The translations under genes and the position numbers were made by a program. The notes beneath the pieces were generated by a model that did not search any database, was not told where the DNA came from, and saw only the letters and a list, made by a program, of their open reading frames with translations. From Balanoglossus misakiensis (lineage: Eukaryota; Hemichordata): a stretch of 64,000 nucleotides of DNA. This document shows, in pieces, positions 1 through 12,600 of this stretch (positions within the stretch are counted from its first letter, which is position 1; every line of letters begins with the position of its first letter). The DNA is taken from assembly GCA_040954595.2 (NCBI GenBank), contig CM082577.2:17856001-17920000 (forward strand), in the 5' to 3' direction.

Positions 1-695
1 GTTCATATATACAATATCAGGAAGCTTATTTAGATGGACCAATTTAATTTAGAAAATTAAATCATGAAAATAATGCAAAAACTGGCAGGAAGATTGTCAC
101 TTTGATTGTCAAACAGCAATGGGAAACACCAGTTAGGATGTACATTGTACAGGCAGAACATAAACCGGAAAACTGCGCGCACTCATCTTTTTCCCATAAG
201 ATTATATGATAATTGCTAGAAAACAAACTTCTACTATTGTCATTTTCAACATGACGTGATATGTTCATTCATAACTTACCCGGGTACTACAATAAATAAT
301 GGTTGAAAATTTCAACCTTCCCAACAAAATAATAATTGGTCTTCTGTCAGTCACTTGTTTCATGTCAGCTTTGAATGGTCATAAAAGATTTATCTTGTCG
401 CTAGCATTTCATGTAGCTTCAATTATTGGTACTGAAATAACGGTATGGATCTCGCACTTTGTGTTTATGAATGAAACGTTTGGGGATAGCAACACAAATG
501 AAAATAGTTCGGAAATGCGCTCTGATGATCTTATTAGGGCAACTGAACTATGGCGTGATACGTAACAAAACAACCCAGTTTCTAAGATTATAGATATCAA
601 CCCCTCTCTTTAGTTAGCATGATCGACACACACTTCTTCTCTTTTATCAGCCATTCACCGCAAATATGTTAAAAACTTTCTTTTTCTGGTTTCAG
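1..695. other. TXNDC11 intron with repeat fragments
   Basis: Bases 1-100 resemble 33965-34060 (shared cttatttagatggaccaat core), the repeat family called D here. Bases 62-268 match, on the opposite strand, the right part of the TTAA element at 12185-12634. The acceptor TTTCAG at 690-695 begins the first visible exon. The 88-codon open stretch at 299-565 has no homology I can see. Confidence 0.5.
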
Positions 696-3600
696 TAATG
701 CTGGCCACGACAGTGCTGAACCCATAGCAATTTTTGCGGAACATTCTCCTGTAAAAGAATATAAAAATGGAAATATGCAGGAAGTTCAAAAGTTCATACA
801 AAATTCCACAGCTGAAGTTTATTTCATTATGTACTATGCACCGTGGGATGGCTCATCATTGGAAGCTGTGGAGGAATACGAGACTGCCGCATATGATTTA
901 TATGGAGAGGTAAATGCTCAACAGACATGCATGTGATCGCGTTTGGCTGGCAAACTGTGGTGTAGGTGTAGCGCCACCAGTGGCAGGAATTGGAACAATC
1001 ATAAGATTTATACCCTACAGTACGATACGCACAAAAGAATACATATATATAAAATGAATGTTCTTTGCACTCGACTATGCTTGTTCCCATTTCTGCCACT
1101 GGTGGCGCTACATCCACACCACAATTCTCCAGCTGACCATGTATGATATGTGAACTCTCCAGTAGTTAGCATATGTCAATTCCATTTTTATCAATAGCAG
1201 GTCTATTGTGCAAAAAGTTTTACACTGTGGCTGTTTACTACTCTAGCTGTATGGAGTGTTTACTTTTGAAATAATGGGGGCAGGTACAGGGTAAGCAATT
1301 ATCAAGTTGTAGATCATGAATGGAATATGGCAATTCAGAGTTGTTAGGGGACAATGCAGACATCAAAATAGAAGTTCAACGCCAAAAACGAGGTACTAGT
1401 AACTACAGACAATTTTGTAGGTACATGTACACTACCTCAAAAACAACCACAAATGACATCCTTGAATGTATTTTACTGTTCATGCAATGATGGAGTTTTC
1501 CCAAATGCCAGATCCAAGCATAGACTTTTGCACATGAATAATATGTATGTAGGAATGGAAAAGATTATAGCCTGTTCAATTTTGATAGCGGGCAGAAGTG
1601 AGAATATTTACCAGTGAACGAGCTATTGATGTAGCAGGGTATGTGACTGCACAAACCCTCAACATTTTGGACACAACTTTCTTTTATTGTTTGAGGCTAT
1701 GGAGCTGCTTCACCAGACTTCAATCAAATTCAACCAAAACTTGCCCAAAGTCTCTGTCATTGCTGTTGCATTTACCGGAGATGTCGAAGTATATCTTTGT
1801 GCGTATCTTTATTGTATGGTAAAGTAGATTTTGGTTGTGTGTTTGTGTGTGGGCATTGCATGCAATACATAATTTTTGTTCGTACAAATTTGTACTTGAC
1901 AGACCATTCTCTTTATGTTGTATACAGGTCACTTTTCTAGCTGTCAACTGTTGGTGGCCAAAAGGTTCTTGCCGCAAAAATGTTCCCTTGAGATTTTATC
2001 CTATGCTAATGGCCTACAATGACAAATTTGAAGGTGTGCAATATCGTGGTATTATGAAGGCCAAGTATATAATAGAGTTTTTAAAAAGAATATGCAGCCC
2101 AGTTATTTATGTTCCTGATGGGGAAGAACTGGCAAAGTTTGTTGCACAAGCTGAGGTTAGTATTTTCTTGTAAAATATTTAGTCATTGTGCTGATATCTG
2201 GTTAGTGTACTGGTGCAAGGTTGACTTTTCCCATTCAATGTGTAGGACTGTGAGATCAGTTTGTTCCTTGTCTGTCTGTATGTGTGTGTGTGTGTCTATA
2301 GTACTGTTATATTATGCCAGTGTGTACTATCTAAATAAATAAATAGCATATGATAGCAAGGGTAATGCACGATTCGAAGCCTGCACCAGGGATGGTGATC
2401 TCTGATTATAAGGGTATCATCATTATTATGCTCAGAGAGCACCAGCCCTAAACATGAGTTATTTTGCAGCCATAACTAGTCTGATGTCATTCCTCTATGA
2501 CTTTGCTTTCTTCAGTGTATTGTACCCATGTCCGTTGATCAAATCAGGATTGTGTCATTGACAGTGGCCTGTTTTATTCTATTTCAGAGCTCTTTGATTG
2601 GCCACTTTGATTTTACTGGATCAGTGCAAGTGTCAGGCTATGATGTCTACTACCAAGCAGCCTTGTATTCTCTAGAAAAGGATCCCACCCACCCACTACA
2701 ATTTGGAGTAATTACCAGTCGTACATTAGCTAGTTCCTATGGAATTCTCGTGCCTAAGACAGTCATCTTGACCAGGGTGACAAACAGGACACTGGTATGA
2801 CACATATAAATTATACACCTATTATTGTTATTATGCAGTGATCTTGTACAATATACACAATGTACAACCCTTGAAAATAGGGGCTACCTATATAGGTACT
2901 GAACTTCATGTTGAACAGAGTCCTATAGAAATAATGGACGACGCCCTGACCATAAACGTTTGTTTATGGGCGAGGGCGAGGGGAAAGCCAAAAATTCATG
3001 GGCGATGCTTCCGAGCCCATGAATTTTGGCTTTCCTCGAGCCCGCGCCCATAAATAATCGTTAATGGTCAGGGTGGAGTCGGTTACTTCCATTATATTAC
3101 CAACGAACTCAAGAAAACCGTCAAAATTTACGAAAATATCCCACGCAAAAGACTAGGGGCCACGGAACTTGTGTTATGCAAAATGTTGTATTCACTGAAC
3201 TGTTGTTAATATTACTATTCAGATTTACGGGCATGTAAACAAACCATTACTGAGTATTTGTGGTCAGTGACGTCATTCATCTCGACCAATTAAAATGCGA
3301 CGCACAGGCCATGGTAATATAATATAAGGTTATTCACAAAATACCGGGTTTTATGTCCGAGTACATCGTGCAGCGCAGGTATTGTCTGAGACGCGCAGCG
3401 TCGAGGACAATATCGAAGCGTACAATATACTCGGACATAAATCCCGGTTTTTTGTGAATAACCTTATTATTATACACCTTTTCCTGACGTCCTTGATGAA
3501 CGATAAAGAATAAATAGGCCGCTATCGGACTTTCTAGTTTTCAGACGCCGCCATGATGTAATTTGCATATCGAACGCGCCTTCACCTCGCGCATCAGGTG

Positions 3601-6600
3601 ATGCTAGTGTTGAGCTGCCGACGTCTCGCGCGTGACGTTCTACGCTGCAGCGATGAGCTCATTCTGGAACTTGAAATGAACGCGCTCGCCTGTTCGTTCA
3701 CACATTCCTTCGACTGAAATTTCATTGAGGATTTTGACTTATTTCGCATCTTGGGCCACCAATAATTTTGTTTAATAATGACTATGTACTTTTTATATCA
3801 TTTTTTTTGTGAGAGTAGGGTGTAATATCATCATTGTTCACATTAAACACCCGTGAGTCAAAATGCGTCCAATAACCCTGGTGTTATTGGACTCCGCGTC
3901 CTCATTTGAATAATTATTGTACGGTGATACCGCGAATTATTGTATTACGGAACTCCATAGGTTACAGCAGTAGGTGTATAATAATAGTCTATATAAGGTG
4001 GTGAGTGTCACGACGTCACTTCCGGTTTAACCCGCCCTTAGTCAGCAAAACATGGTCGACCTAGCAGTGACATGCGTGTAGCTTTCTGTGCGCAAACGAC
4101 TTATGTTCTCGTAGGTTATGTAAAGGAAACTCCGTTCGAACGAAAAACCAATCCAATTTTTATAAGTTCTTGTATATTAGCATCGTTTTGTGAGGAAAGT
4201 ACTATCGATTTTGTTCCGAGTCGCGATTTTTTGGTATTTTTTCACTCTGTATGTCAGCTGGCATCATGGCGTACTGTTGCCAACGATCGTACTCGGGTGA
4301 CGTAGTTTGAAGTTCGCAGGCAGACTAAACAGCGAGCGCACAGCTTTATTATGTGTATATTTTGAAAGACTAATATGTAATGTGTGTAAAATTGCATGGG
4401 AGCCCCAAAGCGCCCCTTTTATTTTATCGATTTCACCGTATTTAGAAACTGTACTATCTCATAGGCGCCTAACACATCCCTATCCGTATGTGAAGGCCGT
4501 GGTGATCGCAACTTTACTGTAATACTAAATTTTAGAATAACCCTATTACAGTCAACACGTTCCTGAAAAAGACCAACGACATGACGCTCGCTTCGGTACC
4601 ATTCCAGTGGCAGTAAAATTTCCTTTCAAGCACTTACATACGATTTTTATGTGGTAGTTAAGGACGCGCGCCGTTTGACTTGCGTCACATATTTACAAAC
4701 ATGTATGTAGGTTTCTTGTACAGTACTCATTGTGCGTAAAGTAAAAAAGTCTTCTGGTTTTCGTTTATTTGCGGTTTGGTCAGTGGTGTGGGATTTAAAA
4801 AAATACTGTACATATTTGAGAAGAAAACTGAGTTGTAATAGAACGCATCGAAAAGCTGCAACGGTATGTTGGCCTACGGTAAAGCTTTTCACGCTCGGCG
4901 GCCATCATGCAGCAACGCCCCGTCGACGTATGCGCATAGCCCCGCGGCCAGTACATCGATCTGAATAGACGGTTAAAAACGTCAAGCGAGCCGAAAATAT
5001 CACAGAGAACGAACTTGGTACCAATCTGTGCACAAATGTCCGGTGTCACAAAAATCGAAAATATCCTACGTAAAAGGTTCAAAGAAAGTGATCGTCCAGA
5101 CACTGTAGTGCTAACGTGTGTACTCGAGGCCAGCCGGAAGTGAAATGAACGCTTACTCATGGTGGATCTCCCATGGTGCTTTGCGCATGACACACACCAC
5201 CTTAGTCTATATATAGCTGTCTTTCATGAATTATCAAATGCATGATCTGCTTAGTACCATAGCATGATGTCACACTAGAATAATATGGTGTAAATCTTAT
5301 TACCGGTACCTTAATAAAGCTTAACTTGTAACATGGTAATGGTTCACATTGGCTTTGCAAGTTTGTCTAATTTATACCAAAATCTTCTCACCAAATGTTA
5401 CTCATGTCTCGCATTTGCAATTTGGCAAGAGGGTATCGTAAATGCTGCTTCTGTAACAAATTTCTTATACGCTTAGCCTAGCAAGAGTGCAAGTGACTAA
5501 ACAATGTGATACACTGTTTTCATAAGTCTGCACCTCACGTCATGAATTTGAACTCAAAAGCGAAAGGGGGGAAAAATAGCTGTTGACTCAACAGGTCAAG
5601 AGAGTTTCCCCATTGGCCACATTTTTAGCTCATATTCGTGATGGCTTCATGAGGGCGCTAGACTCATGAAAAGGCTGTATACCCCATCCATCAGAAAACA
5701 GTCCCTGCCAATATCACTTGACAAAAACGCCAGGCTTGCTGCTTTTTCCAGTGATTCTAATTGTTTTAAGTTAACTAAGCCCTAGAATGCTATGTTTTTG
5801 AAAATCACATTGTGAAAATGTCTTTTTCTGTATAAACAAAAGCCAAAGGTGACACATGTAATAATCAGCTTTGCTGAACTTCCCACTTGATTGGCTTCAG
5901 CATTTCTGTGGTGATTTGTCATAGAATACACTGACTTTCTATTAATGAATAATTTGTTTGTAGATTTACCCTGCCAGTGCTAACTTCACATCCAAAGCAA
6001 TTACCGAATGGGCTTATGAAAACAGACAACAACTTATTCTATGGTTGGCACCAGCACAGACCAAGAGCATTACACTCTCAAAGCAGGTGTTAGAGAAGCC
6101 ATTTGTTTTATTACTCACATCTCATGAAAGAAGTGACAATTTTACATCAAACTTTCAACAGGTGAGTTGTTTTCTGTCGCAGAATTGTGTTAGAAAGTAA
6201 AAATAAACAACTGTTGATAAAAGTGATATTAGCATGATTTCTTTTTGGATAGTGCTCCCAATGCTAACTTTGTCAGGATTATGGCATACCTGTATCTCAA
6301 AAAATATTGTGTAACATAAAATGCTATCACTTTTCATTAAAACACTGTTTATGCATGATCACTTGCTCTTTGATTCTGCCACAACTATCACTTTCACATG
6401 AGTGTGTGGCTTGATTTTGTCATTATTTTCTGGAGACTTCCTTATATTAATGTATTTGATTTTTTAAGTGTCACTGTGACATTAAGCGCCATTGTATAGA
6501 ATTTTCATACTGCCTTCAAAAATTAAATTGGAACAGTCAAACCTTGTAACCTCCTGGCTTGTGGTATTAAAATTGTGAGACCAGGTAAAGAAGCATCTAT

Positions 6601-9600
6601 TCTTTTTATTACTCTACTGCACTGAAAAAATGTGCTATCTTTACATATATTGATAGGACATTTTAAGTTGGTGAAGGTGAGGGGTTCAGAAACTTGATCA
6701 TGGGTTTCATGTTCAAAAACTGTGTTTTCATGTTTTTCATTGCAGACTATGTTTTAGATCCTGATGATTATAACATGTATCTATCAGTCTCCTTTATTCT
6801 GCAACGATCTTTGCCATATTCTCATTTGAAAAAAATGAGTGAAATGATATCTAATGAGGAAATATTTTTATTGGAAACGTGTCTCATTTCATTTTGGGTT
6901 GTGTGGATGACTTTTGCTTTTAATTTCATTTTCAGTTGCGGGAAGTAGCATTGGAGTACTACAGTTGCAATAATAGTAGCAAAATCCGGACATCTGTAGA
7001 TATTTTACGAGCAATACGACTACAACACTTGGAAATAGACCAACTGAAATTGCGGACGCAGTTATCTTCACCATGGTCACCATCATCATCATCATCATCA
7101 CTGCCGTCATCATCAATGTCATCATTTCACTGGAAGGCAGACACAAGAAATCAATCTTGTTGTAATTCTTTCTTGAATAGGAGCTCAGGGAACTGCATGT
7201 CTAACATGAAATACAGCATCTGCGATGTGTGCTTGGAATCCATTACCACTTTGAGTCTTCCACAACATAGTTGTCCTCTGAACATCCTGGACTTCATTCT
7301 ATGCAGCGGTGCTTCAACAAAGGACTTTGTGTTTTCCTTGAACTCGTGTGTAAATTTTTATAATAATTATAATCCCGGTGTTCACTTCAGTGTATGCTGC
7401 AAGCATGGTGATGTGCAAACATATGACTGCTTTTCAGAAACAAACAACAAACAGCAGACTTGCAACGAAAATGCTATCATTGGTAGTTTCCGTGAACCTG
7501 CAACATACTCTTTAGATCACATTCCTTCCTATAGAGTCATGCCACCCATGAACAATACCACAGAATCTGTGACATTTGAACAACTGAAGTCTTCATTTCA
7601 TTTCACTGGATTAGCATGTCAAACGAACAGGACGGTGAATTTCTTTGCAATGAATACTGATGTGTATGGTGTATATGCAGATAGACTTGGCATTCATTAT
7701 GGTAACAAGAAGCCTGCTTTAGCCATCATCGATGTCAAGGTAATTACTATCATTCCATTTTGAGATAATGTTGCATCCATCCAGTTGTTTCATATCTTGA
7801 GATGAGGAATGTACATGTAATATCAGACACATCCAACTCTCATCCGAATATGTGATTGAGGTTTGTCATAGCAGTGGAAGCTCATGCATGGAATAATGTA
7901 TGGGTCAGAGAGGGGGGGGGGAGGGGATGTCTGCGTGTGTGTGTCATATTGCAAAGATATGAGAGCCATTGCAAGTATCATTAATGAATATAACTATCTT
8001 ATATATACAAAGTATGCATGTGGGCTGAAAAATGGGTAAATAGAATTGTCAAAAACCAAAAACTTCAGAACCTACTGGTCAAATTGTTTTGTCACATGGA
8101 TTTCTGCACTTTGTGCTGAAATGTACAGTTTAATTTTTGTGTGATTTATTAGAGCTCATGCAACTTGAAGATTATCAGATAGGCAGATTGTCCATCTCTT
8201 GTCCATTAACAATTTATTTCTTCACTGAAACCACTGCTCATACAACTGACTCTTGTCAGATGTGTTCAAAGTATGACAAAATGTGCAATATTTCAACTTG
8301 GAGGCTATTTTTTAACATGTTAAGTAAAAGAAAATCACTGAAACTGCATGATTGTTCTTCTCTGTGTCATGTCAATTTATTCAAATTATGGTGAATATTG
8401 CATATTGAAATGGAGTTAGCCTGTTCCTACAGATGCTCATATTAAGATTTGATGAAAGGGTGTTTATATATCACCATTTTTGCTAGTTGACCTATTATGT
8501 TGAGCTGAGAGAAAGTCAGAATGAAGAGAAATCACATTTTGATCCACCTTGATTGAAATCATCAACGGAGAGAGAGAGAGGGGGGGGGGGGTACCGTTTG
8601 ATATGATAGTGTCTTTTTTTTAAACAATGTTGGTGGCTGTAGCTGCAATAAATGTTGTTGTGGATTTAATATCTTTCCATGTGTATGTCATACCATATGT
8701 GACCATAGAACTTCCCATTTTAAGAGTTTTCTTTGTTCGTTGATCTGGTGGAAAGAGCACTTTTTGTTGGCATCAGGTTTTTTTCTTTTTAGGTCCCATT
8801 AGTATAGGCATATATACCATGGGACCTTATGGGATCGGTTGCGTCTGTCTGTCTGTCTGCTGTATGTATGTATGTATGTATGTATGTATGTATGTATGTA
8901 TGTATGTTTGCCCATTGATCTCTCGCTATGTGTGTGTGTGTGTCTGTCTGTATATGGCCATGTACTCCGGTGTAGACTTTTTCTTGTGTAATAACTCAAT
9001 GGGACCACCGTGTCCTTGACGCGATTTTTAGGTCCCATTGGTACCGGGTATGTACCATGGGACCTTATGGGATCGGTTGCGTCTGTATGTATGTATGTAT
9101 CATTGTATGGATGGATGGATGGATGGATGGATGTATGTCTGTATGTCCGTCCACATCAAAAACTTGAAAACCGCTGCGCGTATGACCTCGATATTTGGTG
9201 TGTAGATGAAGGCAGGGCTGTAGATGGGATTTTGTTCAAATGAAGTTGTCATTGCCAAAAATATGCAAATTAGCTGTGGAAATGTGAAAATGGTCAAAAC
9301 TCAAAAACTCGACAACCACTAGTCATATTGATTTGAAAATTGGTATGCATATACCTTATATCAACCTCATACAGTCCTGTATGTTTTGAGCTAATATTAT
9401 CGATTTCCTATTTTTTAAGCATTTTTTTGTATTTTTCCATGTTATTGGTAAAGTCTTTATTTCTGAAAGTGATGGGCTTACTTCTTTGAAATTTAATATG
9501 AAGCTTCCTAATGGTTGTCTGAGTAACCATGGTTTTGTTCAAATTGTTGCAAAATTTGCATATTTATAATTTTTAGCAATATTTGCCATTTTTGGTCAAA

Positions 9601-12600
9601 TTTTTTTTTCTTTAAAACCGCATGCCAGATTGCTTTGCAATTTGGTAGGCATGTTCATCCTTGTAGTGATTGATGTAAGATATTATACAATTTTGGTGAT
9701 ATTTGCATATTTGTGTTTTTGCCACTTTTGAACAAATATTTTCTGTGAAACTGCTTGTTGGATTGCTTTGACATTTGTTTTTTCTCTGATTGCTTTGAAA
9801 TTTAGGATATAATTTCATAACACATACATGTATATGTGCAACTTTTATTCAATTCTGATATCAGAAATATTCAATATTTAGCGAGTTTTTTTGTAAGTTT
9901 CTTTGTTTTTGGTTAGCAAATCTTCTCCTAAACCAATTGTCCAGTTGTTTTTAAAGTTACTATTTACAAGGAGTTGTTACCCCGAACTAAAACATGATTA
10001 CATAACTTTAATAGGCCAGCTGTTACAGAGACCACCAGCTATTAAATTTTGAATTACCAGTGGCAGGTCAGTGTGTGTCTGTCTGTGTGTCTGTTCCAGG
10101 GCTGACTGAAAGAAGTTGCTTCTCATATGTGTTTGTACAGACAATTTTTGGTCAATTTTATTTTCTAGCACCACTTGTAAGACTGCCATGGCACATGACA
10201 GTTTATTGGGCATGTTCCTTGTTAATTTTTTTTACATTCCATATTTCTATATGGTAAGATCATATCTGCTTGCAATGTCACCTGTAATTTTTCTTCTGGT
10301 GTGTCACTGTTTCCGCATAATCCTCAAATGGGACCACAGTGTCCTTGACGCTATTTTGTTTGTACTAGTTGTTGTTACTGTCCCCAATATGAACTCAACT
10401 TTGTCTTGTCACACAAATCATTTGCATCATGTGAAAGATGGTATTCTAAATGGTTCATCTGTCGGATTTCAAAATTGTGCTAAAGGCTATCATTGCAGGG
10501 CACTACAGTTAGTAAGGCAAAGACACATGAACAACTGCAGCAGTTCTTATAACTCCATTGGTATGATACGTCTTTGCCTTGTGGGATACCAGAAATTTTA
10601 CGGTTGTTGTAGCATCTACATATATACTATTGTAGGTCACGTTGCTTTTTCTTTTTGAGGGTTTAGCTGTAACAGCTGAATAACCTCTGAACTCGTTCCT
10701 ATGGTCACTAGACAATCTTATTGTATATTTCACATTTTATACAGAATGAAATAGAGTATATCTTGGATATGACCGTCAACACAGCCAGTATCAAAAACTT
10801 CATCATAGATTATACTGTCAGCCAGTTGCCACAGCAATTAAGGACTGCTACTACTGCTGTACCCAGCATATCATGTAACCATGGTGATATATGTGTCACA
10901 GAAGTTGTCACAGAAAATTTCAGTGATATTGTACTTGTGGATCAAAAGGTATGTGGTATTTTAGTGAAGAATGACCCAGGGCTGCAGGCCCATGGTCAAC
11001 CCCAATAGCTGGCATTTTTTGCAATATTTTCTTTCAAACTTGGAATGGTCTGTTTAAATGAGCTGACTGATGGACATATACAGACAAATTATCAACCTCT
11101 GATTGTGACTGTATATTTAAATATGTCCAATGTAAATATTTAACGGGTGCGGTGTCCGTTGATTCAGCGGCCTGTTGCAAGAGTACACAACTATCATTCA
11201 TTGTAATGTGTGCACATTTGTGTTAGAAACTCCACAAATGCAAAATGATGTTGTCTTTCCACTGCGTATAGGATAAGATTGAAGTTATTGATTTAAAATG
11301 TTTTAAAAGTGGCAGCTATTGGGGCTTTAAGGAGGCCGAGGTGTATCTGAAAGCACAATGCTTTCTTGAACTTGAACAAAGTCGGAACCATGTCTATTGA
11401 TGGTAAAGGTTTGTCAATCACAGGTGTTTGAGCTGATCAAATCAGAGTTGTGCCCTTCAATGTCATCCGCATCTGTCAAGCTTCCAGTCTGCAGAGCATG
11501 GCTATTCCAACTACCCTCATCACCTAAAACCCTATACATGTATCAGCAATCAAATCCTTCGCCAGCTATCACCATTACCCTCACCAGCCATTAAACTCTA
11601 AACCAGAAAACCTACACATTCCAACAGATTGTGCAAAAACCATCAAAACCAATGCCAGTTATCAGCTCTTGCACCAGGCTGCAGCAATCAAGTCCTCCAT
11701 ACGCCATGTAGCCCATAGATTGTCTGAAAGCCTAGATGACATTTTGGTTACTAGTAGTACCATGTTACAATTATTTACATCAGTATCAGCAAGTCCTTAG
11801 CATATCTCACCTCTAAAAACACTTGACGATAAATTCTAATTGGATTCATGAGTCAACCCTTTCACCACCATGGTTCAGTCGAAACCCATTGTTTTCTATG
11901 GTAACGTTGGACCTCTAACGAGGGAAATAACGGGGGTCAAAGGGTTAAACGCTGGTGTAATTTTATTTTATGCCCTATGGATAAATAAATTAAAATTGTA
12001 AAACACAGATTTAAGTCTGGTTCCCTGTGCCCTTTCTAACATTTCTGGCACTACACTGACGAAAGGGGTCAGGTATGGGCCATTTTATTCATGGCTGTGA
12101 TTGGACATTAGTATCAAGTGTGGTGGTTGTTGTCCTTTAGTTTATGCCGTATTTGCATACCAACATATGTCGTTGATTCTACCATTAAGGATGTACGTTC
12201 ATCAAAATTGAAAGTATTGTCATTTTTTTATTGTTGTGATATGTACAATGAAAATCCGTGAAAAAATATAGGGGTCACCGCGCTTGTTTTTGAAATACAG
12301 AGCCATGAATTTAGTCGATAATAGAAGAAAACTGCTGACTCAGCATTTTTCACCAATAGTTTGTCTATGGGCAAAAAATTTAGTGAAATTTATCTCAAAA
12401 TAGAGCGCGACGACCATACGATTTTATTTGAATTTATACTAGTATTCACTTGACTGAGCTATACGATTTTATTTGAATTTATACTAGTATTCACTTGACT
12501 GAGCTATGTGCAAAATTTTGTGGAAATGACAATAGTATAAGTTTGTTTTCCAGCAGCAATTATCAATGTAATCCTATGGGAAAAAGACAAGTGCGTACAG

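Noticed and set aside
299-565. 88-codon open frame near the left edge, hydrophobic N-terminal half
   Set aside because: No match to the TXNDC11 N-terminus, ends in a stop without a fitting donor, and no motif; probably chance in AT-rich intron.
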